A stretch of 64,000 bases of DNA. It comes from Shewanella eurypsychrophilus (lineage in GTDB: Bacteria > Pseudomonadota > Gammaproteobacteria > Enterobacterales > Shewanellaceae). Positions within the stretch are counted from its first letter, which is position 1. Every line of letters begins with the position of its first letter. Below, in pieces: positions 8,203 through 18,593 of this stretch. Below the pieces are notes generated by a model. It saw only the letters and a program-made list of their open reading frames with translations, was not told the DNA's origin and made no database searches. The stretch lies in the NCBI RefSeq assembly GCF_007004545.3, contig NZ_CP045503.2:3442501-3506500 (forward strand), in the 5' to 3' direction. Both the position numbers and the translations under genes were made by a program.

Positions 8203-9747
8203 TTAGTCTTTACGGAACATTTTCAGCATACGCTGAGTGACGGTGAAACCACCGGCAATGTTAATCGAGGCAATCAATATCGCGATGCCCGATAAAATCA
8301 GCACTGCAGTATTGTCGCTGTTCATCTGTACTAGCGCCCCGACGACAATAATGCCACTAATGGCGTTAGTTACACTCATCAATGGTGTATGCAGCGAATG
8401 ACTGACATTCCATACAACGTAATAACCCACAACACAGGAGAGCACAAATATGCTGAAATGCTGTAAGAAATCAGCGGGTGCTGAATTAGCGATTAGACCA
8501 AACAGACCTGCTGCAACAACCGCAACCGCAGGTTTAATCCATGGGTTTTTAGGCTTAGCTTCAACCACTTCTACAGCGGCTTCTTCTTTAGCTTTGGGTT
8601 GAGCGCTGACTTGGATCACTGGTGGCGGGAAGGTAATTTCACCCTCTTTAACCGCTGTGACACCACGGATCACTTCATCATCGAAGTTAATCTCATAATT
8701 GCCATCCTTCTCGGGGACCATTAACTTAACTAAATTAACTAAGTTGGTACCATAGAGTTGGCTCGCCTGAGTCGGTAAACGACGCGAAAGCTCGGTATAG
8801 CCGATAATGGTCACGCCATTAACCACAGTCACTTCGCCGGGTACTGTCAATTCACAGTTACCGCCGTTTGCAGCTGCTAAATCGACAATCACGCTGCCCG
8901 GCTTCATTAAGCCAACCATATCTTCTAGGATAAGCTTAGGTGCAGGTTTCCCTGGGATCAGTGCTGTCGTAATAATAATATCGACTTCTTTAGCCTGCTC
9001 ACGGAACAAGGCCATTTCTGCATCGATAAATGCCTTACTCATGACCTTAGCGTAACCGTCGCCAGAACCAGATTCCTCTTCAAAATCCAACTCTAGGAAC
9101 TCTGCGCCCATAGAGTTAATTTGCTCTTTCACTTCAGGGCGAGTATCAAAGGCACGTACGATCGCACCTAAGCTGCCCGCGGTGCCTAAGGCTGACAGTC
9201 CGGCAACACCAGCACCAATAATCAATACTTTCGCAGGCGGTACTTTACCGGCTGCTGTAATTTGTCCGGTAAAGAAGCGTCCAAAATGATTGGCTGCTTC
9301 AATGACTGCACGATAACCATCAACGTTAGCTAGCGAGCTACGGGCGTCGAGAGATTGTGCACGTGAAATCCGTGGCACCATATCCATAGCAAGCAGGTTA
9401 ATGCCTTTGACTTTGAATTTTTCAAGCAACTCAGGGTTCTGAGCTGGCCACACAAAGCTTGCGACTGTGGCGCCAGCTTTTAAGAGATCGGTTTCATCAA
9501 CCCCGGTATCGCTGTTGATACTCGGTGCATTGACCTTGAGTATGAGGTCTGCTTGAAAAGCATCTTCTAGGCTAACAATGTCTGCACCTGCTTGTTGGTA
9601 CGCTTCATCTCTAAAATTAGCCGCTTCTCCAGCACCGCTTTGTACTAGCACACTGAAGCCTAATTTCTTAAGCTGAACCACAGTGGCTGGTGTCGCGGCT
9701 ACCCGGCTCTCCTGCTCGAGGATCTCCCTTGGTATTCCGATTTGCAT
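8203..9747 (-). CDS. pntA: NAD(P) transhydrogenase subunit alpha
   Basis: The 514-residue protein begins [20 protein letters not shown], the classical alanine-dehydrogenase/PntA N-terminus. The NAD(H)-binding fold ([18 protein letters not shown]) and the PGKPAPKLI segment follow, then a charged linker near 385-400 and four hydrophobic helices at the C-terminus. This is the complete proteobacterial PntA layout. The ATG at 9747 has AGGA seven bases upstream. It is the first gene of the pntAB operon, and its promoter must lie in the 400-base gap to its right. The enzyme makes NADPH at the expense of proton-motive force. Confidence 0.95.
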   Translation of the reverse strand: MQIGIPREILEQESRVAATPATVVQLKKLGFSVLVQSGAGEAANFRDEAYQQAGADIVSLEDAFQADLILKVNAPSINSDTGVDETDLLKAGATVASFVWPAQNPELLEKFKVKGINLLAMDMVPRISRAQSLDARSSLANVDGYRAVIEAANHFGRFFTGQITAAGKVPPAKVLIIGAGVAGLSALGTAGSLGAIVRAFDTRPEVKEQINSMGAEFLELDFEEESGSGDGYAKVMSKAFIDAEMALFREQAKEVDIIITTALIPGKPAPKLILEDMVGLMKPGSVIVDLAAANGGNCELTVPGEVTVVNGVTIIGYTELSRRLPTQASQLYGTNLVNLVKLMVPEKDGNYEINFDDEVIRGVTAVKEGEITFPPPVIQVSAQPKAKEEAAVEVVEAKPKNPWIKPAVAVVAAGLFGLIANSAPADFLQHFSIFVLSCVVGYYVVWNVSHSLHTPLMSVTNAISGIIVVGALVQMNSDNTAVLILSGIAILIASINIAGGFTVTQRMLKMFRKD

Positions 9748-10206
9748 AGTGTTTTCCTGGTGTAGGTAGTGATGTTTTCTAATGCTGATGTTTAAGATAT
9801 AAACCAGTCAGTCAATAGCGAATATTTTTAGTTCGTTTAGGTCTAACAAAACAACGCATAGGGTCAAATGCTGCCCTTTGAGGCTCAGAAGACATACTTA
9901 GGCATGTTGATAATGTTCACAAAACCAATCAACAATACCAAGATATTTGGGTTATGGGTCAATAATTTTTAAGAAATGGGGCTAAGGTCAATTTAATTAT
10001 CGAGAATTTTAGATGGTGCGGGGCTGTCAATCTCGTTCTGATATTACTTATTTACATTAGTTATCAAATTCATCCACATAGAAAGCAGAGATCAACGTGA
10101 ATTTGTCTCTAATAAGTGAGTATTCCATCCATACTGACTAGAGTTTTCACTCTATTGTTCTGAATTTTGAACAATGTAGTGACTCAAGAATACAATAAAG
10201 CTGACT
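9748..10206. other. Intergenic region, promoter side of pntAB; no gene seen
   Basis: No convincing frame with a ribosome site is present on either strand. Only very short frames (15 codons or fewer) start at the available ATGs. The right end is 3' of the LRAT-like gene, the left end 5' of pntA. I see no clear operator. Confidence 0.5.
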
Positions 10207-10785
10207 TTAAAGATTAAACCAAGCCTCATCCCAATAGATACTCTGCTCAAAATAGCTAGACAATTTTTTATTAAGATCGTTAAAGCTGGGAAGTGATTCC
10301 TCTGTGCCACTGAGACATGACCAGACAAACCGATGACAATTATTATCGAACAGATCATATTCACGATAAGTGAAGATAGCCTTTTCTGCCCGCTGCAATA
10401 TTTCGCCATCAATCAGTGGTTGATGAGTATGGTTACAAGCCACAAAAATTTTGCTGCCAGTCCGTCCCGCCAAGAAACGTCTTGTCGAAACTGCACGAAT
10501 GAGTCCATTACCATGAAGCTCTATCAAGGTATTGTCATCGAGCCAGATCCCAGTATGTTCAATAACCCCATATACAAAGCAGCATATAATTGCCCCGGGC
10601 TTAGGTTTTACCTGTTTGTGCCCTGCTTGCCAAAGGCTTGGGTGCAAACCTATTGTCTTATCTTTCATACTGGAGGGATTGATCCCGCTTAGACGCTTTC
10701 CCTCTAACTGATGACGCTTCTCACGTTCATTAGCCAATAACGCTGCACCCAATGCACTGCCCAGTAATATGAGAGGTAAAGCCAT
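10207..10785 (-). CDS. LRAT-fold (permuted NlpC/P60-like) protein with N-terminal membrane anchor
   Basis: The 192-residue protein starts with a hydrophobic segment (residues 2-18), so it is probably membrane-anchored or secreted. The body has the LRAT/H-rev107 arrangement: GAIICCF, then a conserved histidine in EHTGIWL (His77), and a downstream NNCHRFVW with the likely nucleophile Cys150. Permuted members of this papain-like fold act as acyltransferases, phospholipases or thiol hydrolases on lipids. It is a single gene, convergent with nothing and 143 bases from the exonuclease gene start side. The order of catalytic residues (His before Cys) supports the permuted class. The substrate cannot be predicted. 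Confidence 0.65.
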   Translation of the reverse strand: MALPLILLGSALGAALLANEREKRHQLEGKRLSGINPSSMKDKTIGLHPSLWQAGHKQVKPKPGAIICCFVYGVIEHTGIWLDDNTLIELHGNGLIRAVSTRRFLAGRTGSKIFVACNHTHQPLIDGEILQRAEKAIFTYREYDLFDNNCHRFVWSCLSGTEESLPSFNDLNKKLSSYFEQSIYWDEAWFNL

Positions 10786-10928
10786 AAAATGTCTCTTGAA
10801 TTAAAAGCTTATTGATCAGAGTAGTCAGTTTCGCCTGATATGTTAATGTGAACTTTGTAACTATTTCTGTATTGATATTTACTAGTGATAACTGTAGCTA
10901 TTAATTCAAATTTTTAATTTGATAGCTT

Positions 10929-11612
10929 TCACTTGATAGCGAGTAATTCAGCAACCGTCAATCTGTCTCCTTGGCCTATAGCAGCAGCTTGAGCGAGTAA
11001 TAACTCTCCACATGCTAACGCATCCACCAAGGCATTATGTGCAGCATAAACTGGCAAGCCATATCTTTCACGACAAGCACCGAGCCTCAAGGTCCCCTCT
11101 TTTAACAGATCGTGTTTTCTCAGCAAACGTTTTCGTTCAATGGCTAATGTATCAATGGCTAACAACTTCACCTTTTCCCCATATAGACTTGAAATCGCAT
11201 TCTGTAAGAAACGTAAATCTAATGGAGTATGGTGAGCCACCAGCACCTTACCTTGGGTTTTTTCAATAAACCAACTAATGGCTTCATCGAGATCGATGGC
11301 GTCTTGTAAATGCTTATCCAAAATGCCATGAATCGTCGCGCTTTGACCGACTCCGCCCTCAACTTTGATTAACTTATGCTCCGCACTATCGAGTCTAAGT
11401 AGGCTATTTTCAATGGGTATTAAGCCGATACTGAGGATCTGGTCATGATTAGGGTCTAGGCCAGTCATTTCCAAATCGATAGCCATCAAGGATGATTGAC
11501 CAATATCTTTAGCGATAGCAGGCATAAGTTCACGATGATATCGGCTAATAATGTCTGAATGGCTACGAAAAGCGCGCCAACATAATTTAGATTTAAACAG
11601 CTGAGCTATCAC
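10929..11612 (-). CDS. DnaQ-like 3'-5' exonuclease (DEDDh)
   Basis: The 227-residue protein has all DEDDh motifs. Exo I is MAIDLEMTG (Asp, Glu), Exo II is VAHHTPLDLRFL (Asp), and Exo III is HNALVDALACGELL (His and Asp). It resembles the proofreading-type exonucleases encoded beside DUF294/CBS proteins in Shewanella and Vibrio, not the replicative epsilon subunit. The start is GTG at 11612; its GGAG ribosome site, nine bases upstream, lies within the last copy of a 67-bp tandem array. The array separates this gene from the DUF294 gene, to which it was presumably once directly coupled. Its nucleic-acid substrate is unknown. Confidence 0.85.
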   Translation of the reverse strand: MIAQLFKSKLCWRAFRSHSDIISRYHRELMPAIAKDIGQSSLMAIDLEMTGLDPNHDQILSIGLIPIENSLLRLDSAEHKLIKVEGGVGQSATIHGILDKHLQDAIDLDEAISWFIEKTQGKVLVAHHTPLDLRFLQNAISSLYGEKVKLLAIDTLAIERKRLLRKHDLLKEGTLRLGACRERYGLPVYAAHNALVDALACGELLLAQAAAIGQGDRLTVAELLAIK

Positions 11613-11998
11613 GATTAAAAGCTCCGAGTAAATGTAAGTCTAATATCGGGTTGAACATCATTAACCAGCTTAAAATCACCATTAAAAGCTCCGAGTGAAT
11701 TTAAGTCTAATGTCTGGTTGACCATCATGAACCAACTTAAAATCACGATTAAAATCTTCGAGTAAATGTAAGTCTAATGCCTGGTTGAACATCATGAAAC
11801 ACCTTAAAATCACGTTTAAAATCTTCGAGTAAATGTAAGTCTAATGCCTGGTTGAACATCATGAACCACCTTAAAATCACGTTTAAAAGCTTCGAGTAAA
11901 TGTAAGTCTAATGCCTGGTTGAACATCATGAACCACCTTAAAAGCTTCGGGTGAATTTAAGCCTAATACCAGATTGCGCATCATGAACCACCTTAAAA
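11613..11998 (-). repeat. 67-bp tandem array duplicating the 3' end of the DUF294 gene (one genic and five extra copies)
   Basis: A conserved marker (TTGAACATCA and variants) starts at 11651, 11718, 11785, 11852 and 11919, exactly 67 bases apart, and recurs at 11974 inside the DUF294 gene after 55 bases. On the minus strand each unit reads as the last ~18 codons of the DUF294 protein, ending TRSF-stop, plus a 12-base spacer (AAACGTGATTTT type) that the genic copy lacks. The spacer resembles the start of the exonuclease gene (TCGTGATA). Because 67 is not a multiple of three, the copies shift frame, but each keeps its own TAA. Copies farthest from the genic one differ most. Confidence 0.92.
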
Positions 11999-13809
11999 GC
12001 ATCTCTCAGCTGGTGACGGACCAGAGAAGAAAGGTGCTGAGGTTTGAGGTAGTTAGAAATCTCTTGAGAATGGGTATGCTGATAGCCCTGATTAGACAGA
12101 CGCATATGTGCAATAAACTCATGGGCATCGGCCACATTGAGCGCATCTTTACGATTGAGAATACCTAACTCCATCAACTCGCGGATCCGTTTCGCGGTAT
12201 TCACCTCTTTGATCCCCGCAGAGAGCGCATAAACACGCGCAATATCATTGATCAATGCATTACCCTTGTGCTTGAGATCTATCCCTTTTACTTCTCGGCC
12301 ATCACGCTCAAGCACGAACTTCTTGAAAAAACCGAGTGGCGGAGATTCCACTAACGCATTTGCCGCCATTCCTGCAAGAAAGATATCATTATCTTTAGTA
12401 TTGGCCAGTACCGTATCTTGCAGATTATCGAACAACAAGCTGGGTCCATAAATAGAGCGCATGTCAAAGAAAATACTGGCATGCATTAATGCTTTAGGTT
12501 CTGGTGTATTCACCCAAGATTCAAATTTTGCCTGCCACTGCTTCAAGGTCAAACGCCATTTCGGGTTCTGCGCCATAATATCGCCCGGACAATAGATATA
12601 ACCACATAGATCAAGCCCTGAACATACGGCTTTAGAGAGTGCTTCGAAATAGGCTGATGCCGTTTCATCTGGTTCATGGGCCAACAATAACCCATTGTCT
12701 TGATCTGAACACGCGGCTTGATCTTGGCGGCCCTGTGAACCAAACGCCAGCCAACAAAATGCCATGGGCGCTTCACCCAGTAACTGCTGATTTAACACTA
12801 TAAGACGTCTGGTCAGAGCATCAGTGACAGACGTCAATACCCGACCTATCTCTTCGGCTCTGGCATCGGCGCTGATCAAGTTTTGTAATAAAAGCGGGAT
12901 TTGTTTACTGACGCTGATCAGGCTGTCAACTGTGTGCTGCCTCTCGATCTCACCAATTAATAGCAATGGTTGAGAGCTTTGACCACGTAATATATCTGTG
13001 CTGGTCAGTATTCCCACAGGTACTTCATCGTCAACAATTGGCAGATGATGAATACTGTGCTCGCTCATCATTAGCATGGCTTCAAACACTAAAGAATTTG
13101 AACTAAGCATTTTAGGTTTAGATGTCATAGCTTGATGGACAGGCAAATTGCCATCTAACCCTTCGGCTAATACCCGGTTACGCAGATCTCTGTCGGTTAA
13201 TATGCCACACAACTTCTGCTTATCTTTATCTGTTTCGTTGTAATTATCCAGCACCAACACAGATGATACCCTTGCTAGGCGCATTTTTTGGGCAGCCTCA
13301 TGGATACTGGCATTTAGATCAATAACTATCGGGTGGCGCGACATCAAGGTGCTAACCCGATTAGTTGTGGCTAGCTCTTTAGCTTTAAACCGACCCTGAT
13401 GACGCAAGCGTTTTGCAAAGGCACGATTAAAAAAACGATCAAACTCTCTGCTTTCTACTCGCAAGTGATCGAACATATCAGGATCTAAGTGATAAACGAG
13501 GCCATCTTCTAAAATCTGTACTCGATTACTGACTTTTTCACCTGAAAGTAATGAGGGGAAACCAAAATAGTCTCCCTCCCCGAGCCTGTCTAACAGCTCA
13601 CCATCATGGTCTCTGACTTCAAAGGCGCCGCTACGCACAATATAAAGCTGGGGATGGGTTTCATCCAGAGGAACAATCGCCGAGGCCTTACTGTAATAGC
13701 CAACGGTTAAACTTTTGCAGCAGCGTTCGAGCACCGACTCTGTTAAAGAGTCAAATGGCACCTGGGCCCTAATAAACTGAGATATTGGCTGTAGCTCACT
13801 TGCATCCAT
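11938..13809 (-). CDS. cNMP-binding / CBS-pair / DUF294 nucleotidyltransferase-like protein
   Basis: The 623-residue cytosolic protein has a cyclic-nucleotide-binding-type domain (about 15-135), two CBS domains (about 150-290), a DUF294 nucleotidyltransferase domain and a helical DUF294 C-terminal domain. The NTase carries the GlnD-like signature AFGSQGRQDQAACSDQDNG near 355-375, including the metal-binding Asp pair. Such proteins are thought to sense adenosine nucleotides and modify or regulate a partner. In Vibrio and Shewanella they accompany the VC_2705-type symporter and a DnaQ-like exonuclease. Here the exonuclease follows it, but a TPR gene, a phosphatase and an amidohydrolase stand between it and the symporter. 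Its 3' end is duplicated as a tandem array. Confidence 0.85.
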   Translation of the reverse strand: MDASELQPISQFIRAQVPFDSLTESVLERCCKSLTVGYYSKASAIVPLDETHPQLYIVRSGAFEVRDHDGELLDRLGEGDYFGFPSLLSGEKVSNRVQILEDGLVYHLDPDMFDHLRVESREFDRFFNRAFAKRLRHQGRFKAKELATTNRVSTLMSRHPIVIDLNASIHEAAQKMRLARVSSVLVLDNYNETDKDKQKLCGILTDRDLRNRVLAEGLDGNLPVHQAMTSKPKMLSSNSLVFEAMLMMSEHSIHHLPIVDDEVPVGILTSTDILRGQSSQPLLLIGEIERQHTVDSLISVSKQIPLLLQNLISADARAEEIGRVLTSVTDALTRRLIVLNQQLLGEAPMAFCWLAFGSQGRQDQAACSDQDNGLLLAHEPDETASAYFEALSKAVCSGLDLCGYIYCPGDIMAQNPKWRLTLKQWQAKFESWVNTPEPKALMHASIFFDMRSIYGPSLLFDNLQDTVLANTKDNDIFLAGMAANALVESPPLGFFKKFVLERDGREVKGIDLKHKGNALINDIARVYALSAGIKEVNTAKRIRELMELGILNRKDALNVADAHEFIAHMRLSNQGYQHTHSQEISNYLKPQHLSSLVRHQLRDAFKVVHDAQSGIRLKFTRSF

Positions 13810-13903
13810 AGACTGTCACCAGAAAAACAGAAAGAAACTGATAACAAAACTATACCCAGCTCAACAAGATAAAGGTATTCGACCAATGGCGACAATAGTA
13901 ATT

Positions 13904-14761
13904 TTATTGGGTATTTAATTTAGCTTCTAGCTGGCTTTTTAAGCTCTGTACTGCCGGGGTTAAGCGGCGATGTTCAGGCATCAGGTTTATTCTACTTAAC
14001 CCATTGTTATAGGCTGTGTCGGCATCAAGATATTGCTTGGACTCTTGATAGATATCCCCTTTCTTAAGTTGCCAACGGGGCAAGCTATTAATTTCATGGG
14101 GTAACAGCTCGATGACCCTCAACGCCTCTTCGTGCTTACCTTGTTCAATATAACTGTCGACTAACAGCGCCACTAAGCTAACGATAGGGCCTAACTGATT
14201 AACACCTTCATTTAGCCCCTCTATGACTATGCCCTGCCCATCATGGTCTATCAGCTGCGCCATGTTCGCACGTTCAATATATTGATCTGGGGTGGGCCTA
14301 GATAACAGACTCATGAAAATATCCATCTCATCGACGGCCGTTCTATAATCATTGAGCTCTACATAAGTGCGAGCCAGGTTGAGTCGGGCCGACTTATAGC
14401 TTGGATCGAGTTCTATCACCTTAGAGAGTAATTTATGAGCCTCATCTGGCATCCCGGATTGCAGCCGCATTCTTCCCATGTAATACCAGATATCGACACG
14501 CAAACTCGCATCATCAGTTATAACCATAGCGCTTTGAAAATCATGCATAGCTAAGTCCCAATGATGATTTTCACTATGGAGTTCGCCACGCTGCAGTAAT
14601 AGAGGGGCATGATTAGTCTGTGAGGCTAATTGGGCATTCAAATCATGAGTAAGTAAGTCATTGATATGCTGCACCCGTACATCGAGCTGAGCATGGGCAC
14701 CCACCAGAGCTGAATAGAACAGGCTGTAACTGAGACAATATCTAATTAATATCTTCATCAC
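13904..14761 (-). CDS. Secreted tetratricopeptide-repeat protein
   Basis: The 285-residue protein has an N-terminal signal peptide (hydrophobic residues 4-22, ending AHA). About five TPR-like helical pairs follow, for example LLLQRGELHSENHHWDLAMHD, YKSARLNLARTYVELNDY and LKKGDIYQESKQYLDADTAYN. TPRs make protein-protein scaffolds, so a periplasmic adaptor role is plausible. It starts 101 bases after the stop of the phosphoesterase gene on the same strand, so the two may be co-transcribed. The gap holds two direct copies of CATTAAGTTTCCAT. No enzymatic domain is visible. Confidence 0.7.
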   Translation of the reverse strand: MMKILIRYCLSYSLFYSALVGAHAQLDVRVQHINDLLTHDLNAQLASQTNHAPLLLQRGELHSENHHWDLAMHDFQSAMVITDDASLRVDIWYYMGRMRLQSGMPDEAHKLLSKVIELDPSYKSARLNLARTYVELNDYRTAVDEMDIFMSLLSRPTPDQYIERANMAQLIDHDGQGIVIEGLNEGVNQLGPIVSLVALLVDSYIEQGKHEEALRVIELLPHEINSLPRWQLKKGDIYQESKQYLDADTAYNNGLSRINLMPEHRRLTPAVQSLKSQLEAKLNTQ

Positions 14762-14861
14762 TCATTTCCACCACTTCAGTTTTCATGACTCATACTTTCG
14801 ACATTAAGTTTCCATCGCTTCAGTTTGCATTACTTATGCTTAGAACATTAAGTTTCCATGA

Positions 14862-17800
14862 TTAAGGTACAGTCACAGAGCCAGAGGTCATTACGCCATC
14901 AAAGCTATCTGAGCCTCGCTCAATACCTGTCACAGTAAAAAAGAAGGTATCGCCACTCTGCGCCGACTCTTTAGTCAGCTTGAGGGTTAAGATTCCAGCT
15001 TCACTTGTGGTGCCAGAACCTGCCAGATTTAAGCCATCGGATAAGGTCCAGTAGCCACTCACCAAGGCTTGCGATGCACCGTTGCCAGAATCATCTTTCA
15101 CGCTGATTTGTGCGATAACATCATAAGTTCGCCCTTTTCTCTTAAGGGACAAAGAGACGTCATCGGCACCTAATTCTGTAGGAAGAGAAACAGTCGTTGT
15201 CACAGCGACTTCTAATGACCAATCCGATTCATCCACGCCATCACCTGCCGAAACACTGTAGTAATAAGTGGTATTTAAGCTAATAGGGCTGTCTTGATAA
15301 CTGGTTATGGATGACTGACCCAGAAGGCTATAGTCACTAGCTGAAGTTAATGAACGATGAACATAATAGTGAGTCGCCTGAGTCACTGGACTCCAATTAA
15401 GTAATATCTGACTGCCATCGAAACTCGCAGTAAAACCAGTAGGCGCGCTCAGGCCATCGCAAGGGGTGTTAGCCGAGCCAATACAGCCACTGGTCTCAAT
15501 ATTGTCACTCTCTTGATAACCGTATCCAGTGAGGCTAATTGAGTTAACCGAGAAGATAAATTGCCCGCTGCTATTCTTGTTAACATTAGTGGAGTCAAAA
15601 CTCACCCGCCCCTCACTTGTTGTCACACCAGACACAGATAAATTAGACAGACCCGACCAAGAGCCCAACACACTTGCATTTGCGACCGCGATGCCCACAT
15701 TATCTTCTACTAACACTTCTGCCCTCGCCCTGAGTTTCTTCTTATTTACAGACTCAATCGCCATGCCTATGTCTTCCACATGCAGTGAAGCCGTCACAGC
15801 TTGAGTGGTCACATTCAGTCCATTACTGGGTACAGAGTCATTATTGGCAGCATCGAACGCGATGATTTTATAAATATAATGGGTTGCAGGCGTTAAGCTG
15901 CTGTCATTGAAACTCGTATCAGTCGATGTGGTGAGCATCACATCATCACGGAAAACTTTATATCCGGTAACGGCCACATTATCGCTCGCTGCATCCCACG
16001 AGATAGACGCGCTATCGGTACCCACAGATATCAACAACAGATTCTCAACCTGAGTCGGCGGCGCAGTGTCACCTTCGGGCTCAGGGAGTGAATAGACCAA
16101 GGTCAATTTAGGATGAAAGCTGCTCGATTCCCTCGAATAAAAATCGGCGCCATCACTGGACGAAGTATTGGTTATGATAAAACCATGATTACTCGATGAG
16201 CCATCTACCCAAGATTCAATCACATCGAAACCCATGTCATTTAAATTAACGCTGAATAGTCCTGTTCCTGGGCTAATAGAAGCAAGAGAAACCACGGAGC
16301 GATCCCCAACCCCTTGCCCACCAGCAAGCTCCCAAGTTATACCTGCAGCATACTCTTGCCAACTCACTTCCGCTTCGTTCCAAGGTACAGAAAGAGCGAA
16401 AATATCATAGCTGCTGGATGTAGGATTAAACACATCTAAGATTATTGCGGCTGACTCGATATTGGCATTGGCGGGGATCACATCGATATCCCATTTCAGT
16501 AGCGTCGACAGGTCGTTACCGTTGCCATCATCACCGTCGATATAGAGATTGGTGCTCGCACCATAGTGAGTCGTGATATTCAGCTCACTAATAAAAGCAT
16601 CGCGAGTGCCGCTGTAGCTGAGTTCAGGGCTAACACCATCCTGAAACTCAATCGTAATTAAATTGATATAGGTAAATGTCTGCTGAGTATTAACGGCAAT
16701 TGTATTAAGAGAAATATCTTGAATACCATTGATGACCAAGGTGTAGACTTGTGATGGCAGCAGAGTCGATGTGCTCAGAGTCACTTGGCGCTGATTGGCA
16801 CTCAATTGCGCCGATATCACACTCGCCCCGTTATCCAGTTGGTAATGGGACATATCTGTCGCGCTGGCTTGGGTCAGGTTTTCAGAGAAGTTAAGTTTCA
16901 CAGTCATAGAGTCCGCCGCCTGAACTGATGTCACTGTCGGCGGTAAGACATCCGGCCCCTTAGTCAGGGTAAACTCATCCTGAACGGCATTGGTATTGTC
17001 GATAAAGGTGGCCGTCAGCTCATTACCCAGAACCTCTAAAATAACCGAGCCAAGCAGGTTGATAGAGGCGTACATGGCAGGATGATTGAGCGCGCCGCCT
17101 GAGATCTTGCCCGAACTGCCCGCGACCACATACACAGCGCCATTATTGGCTTGTTGGATCTGAGCCGTTTTTTGATAGCTACCATCACCCGCTTTATTAC
17201 CATCACCCGCGTCTAACTGCATCGCTTGGGTGAAACTAGATGAATGACCATAGTGACTATCGATAAGGAATGAACGCTCATAGGAATGGCTATGCCCAGA
17301 CAACACAAGATCGACGCCATAAGATTCCAAAATTGGCAGTGCATTTTCCCGCATTTCGATTAGACGGCTTTCAGAGTCTGAATCATGGGAGCCCTTGGTA
17401 TATGGTGGGTGATGCCAATAAGCGACTATCCAGGGCTGACTGGTAGCCTCTAAGTCATTGACCAGCCAAGTTAACATGGCGCCATTACTGGATCTGTCTG
17501 TCTCATAGGACTCTAAACAGACAAAGTGGATCTGACCATAATCGAACGAGTAATAGGCTTCTGTGCCCGACGATACGCCGCCCGCCTCAGCGTTTGTTGG
17601 TAAGGTAAAAATATCATAGTAAGGCCCTTCCTGACTTGCAGAGTCTGCGGTGGCACCATCGTGATTACCCAAAGTAGACCAGAGCGGAGATTGCTTTAAC
17701 AATTCAGGATATATATCAAAAACGGCCGCCTGATACTCACTGTCAGTGCCCGTAGAGTAGGCATTATCCCCCAACATGATCCATAGACTGGTGTAACTGC

Positions 17801-18350
17801 TGCCGATGCGGGCTTTATAGGCATCCCGCACGGCTCTGGCATTGCTATTGGCCGTTCCCGAGTCACCGATGATCCACGCCCGAGTCAATGCAGTGCTACC
17901 CACACTTGGCGAGGTATAGAAGAAGTGTGTGCTATCGCCACCTGTGAGTACGTCCCCTTGATTGTCGAGAACGGCGTAATAGTAGCGAGTATTAGGCGTG
18001 AGGCCGCTAAGGGTCACACTATGATTGGCTTCATCTAGCCCCGTGGCACTACCGGCTAAATGACTGAGCTCAATGCCATATTTGACAACCGATGGCCCGG
18101 TAATATCCGTCCTCCATTTGACCGTCATACTGTGTTCAGTACCTAGCTGAAGATAAGGGCCTCGGGTTAGTGTCTCTGCCATCACGGCAGATGTCAGACT
18201 GGCAAGCAGTAAACTGAGACAGATTAGATTGTTAGCATGATACTTGTTAGCTAAAGACGAAGCAGACAAAAATAGGCCAAACATACCACACCACCAAATC
18301 TTGCAGGCTTGTCGCGTTTTACTTTCGGCTATAAACGGAGCAAGCGCCAT
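14862..18350 (-). CDS. Secreted purple-acid-phosphatase-like metallophosphoesterase, multidomain
   Basis: From ATG 18350 the product has about 1,160 residues; a start at 18284 or an upstream GTG at 18512 is possible, as none has a clear ribosome site. A signal-peptide core (ICLSLLLASLTSAVMA) precedes TRGPYLQLG, the start of a purple-acid-phosphatase FN3-like domain. The calcineurin-type core has the full metal set: GDSG, GDNAY, GNHD, the His in YWHHPPY and GHSHSYERS. A SbsA-like Ig domain and a DNRLRE-type domain follow. An FN3 plus Ig-like pair then occurs twice, with matching GSWSGL/GYWTLS and TTSEGR/TTSEAG segments. It probably hydrolyses phosphate esters outside the cell. Confidence 0.8.
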   Translation of the reverse strand: MALAPFIAESKTRQACKIWWCGMFGLFLSASSLANKYHANNLICLSLLLASLTSAVMAETLTRGPYLQLGTEHSMTVKWRTDITGPSVVKYGIELSHLAGSATGLDEANHSVTLSGLTPNTRYYYAVLDNQGDVLTGGDSTHFFYTSPSVGSTALTRAWIIGDSGTANSNARAVRDAYKARIGSSYTSLWIMLGDNAYSTGTDSEYQAAVFDIYPELLKQSPLWSTLGNHDGATADSASQEGPYYDIFTLPTNAEAGGVSSGTEAYYSFDYGQIHFVCLESYETDRSSNGAMLTWLVNDLEATSQPWIVAYWHHPPYTKGSHDSDSESRLIEMRENALPILESYGVDLVLSGHSHSYERSFLIDSHYGHSSSFTQAMQLDAGDGNKAGDGSYQKTAQIQQANNGAVYVVAGSSGKISGGALNHPAMYASINLLGSVILEVLGNELTATFIDNTNAVQDEFTLTKGPDVLPPTVTSVQAADSMTVKLNFSENLTQASATDMSHYQLDNGASVISAQLSANQRQVTLSTSTLLPSQVYTLVINGIQDISLNTIAVNTQQTFTYINLITIEFQDGVSPELSYSGTRDAFISELNITTHYGASTNLYIDGDDGNGNDLSTLLKWDIDVIPANANIESAAIILDVFNPTSSSYDIFALSVPWNEAEVSWQEYAAGITWELAGGQGVGDRSVVSLASISPGTGLFSVNLNDMGFDVIESWVDGSSSNHGFIITNTSSSDGADFYSRESSSFHPKLTLVYSLPEPEGDTAPPTQVENLLLISVGTDSASISWDAASDNVAVTGYKVFRDDVMLTTSTDTSFNDSSLTPATHYIYKIIAFDAANNDSVPSNGLNVTTQAVTASLHVEDIGMAIESVNKKKLRARAEVLVEDNVGIAVANASVLGSWSGLSNLSVSGVTTSEGRVSFDSTNVNKNSSGQFIFSVNSISLTGYGYQESDNIETSGCIGSANTPCDGLSAPTGFTASFDGSQILLNWSPVTQATHYYVHRSLTSASDYSLLGQSSITSYQDSPISLNTTYYYSVSAGDGVDESDWSLEVAVTTTVSLPTELGADDVSLSLKRKGRTYDVIAQISVKDDSGNGASQALVSGYWTLSDGLNLAGSGTTSEAGILTLKLTKESAQSGDTFFFTVTGIERGSDSFDGVMTSGSVTVP

Positions 18351-18593
18351 GTTCAATGTGGTAAGTATATGCCTTAATATCAGGCTCTGCCTGAGGTTGC
18401 GGGGATTTAGAAATGTGAAGCAATGACTAGAATACGAGTAACTTGAGCAATAAGACGGAGTTATTTGCTGAAGGGGAAAAAGAAAAAAGAGCGAAACCGA
18501 AACCGATTTCACTCCTTTTTATCACTGTCTAACCTTTTTCAAATTAGTGTTTCAAATTAGCCTTTTTTTAAAAGAGGCTAACCCTTAGCAGGA

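Noticed and set aside
10333..10692. A 119-codon plus-strand frame opposite to the LRAT-like gene
   Set aside because: The minus-strand product has catalytic motifs and a membrane anchor; this one has neither.
11613..11998. A CRISPR array or direct-repeat cluster with spacers
   Set aside because: The whole 67-base unit is repeated without unique spacers, and it derives from the end of the DUF294 gene.
18351..18593. A Pho box upstream of the purple-acid-phosphatase-like gene
   Set aside because: No two GTCAT-type half-sites with 11-base spacing were found in the correct orientation.
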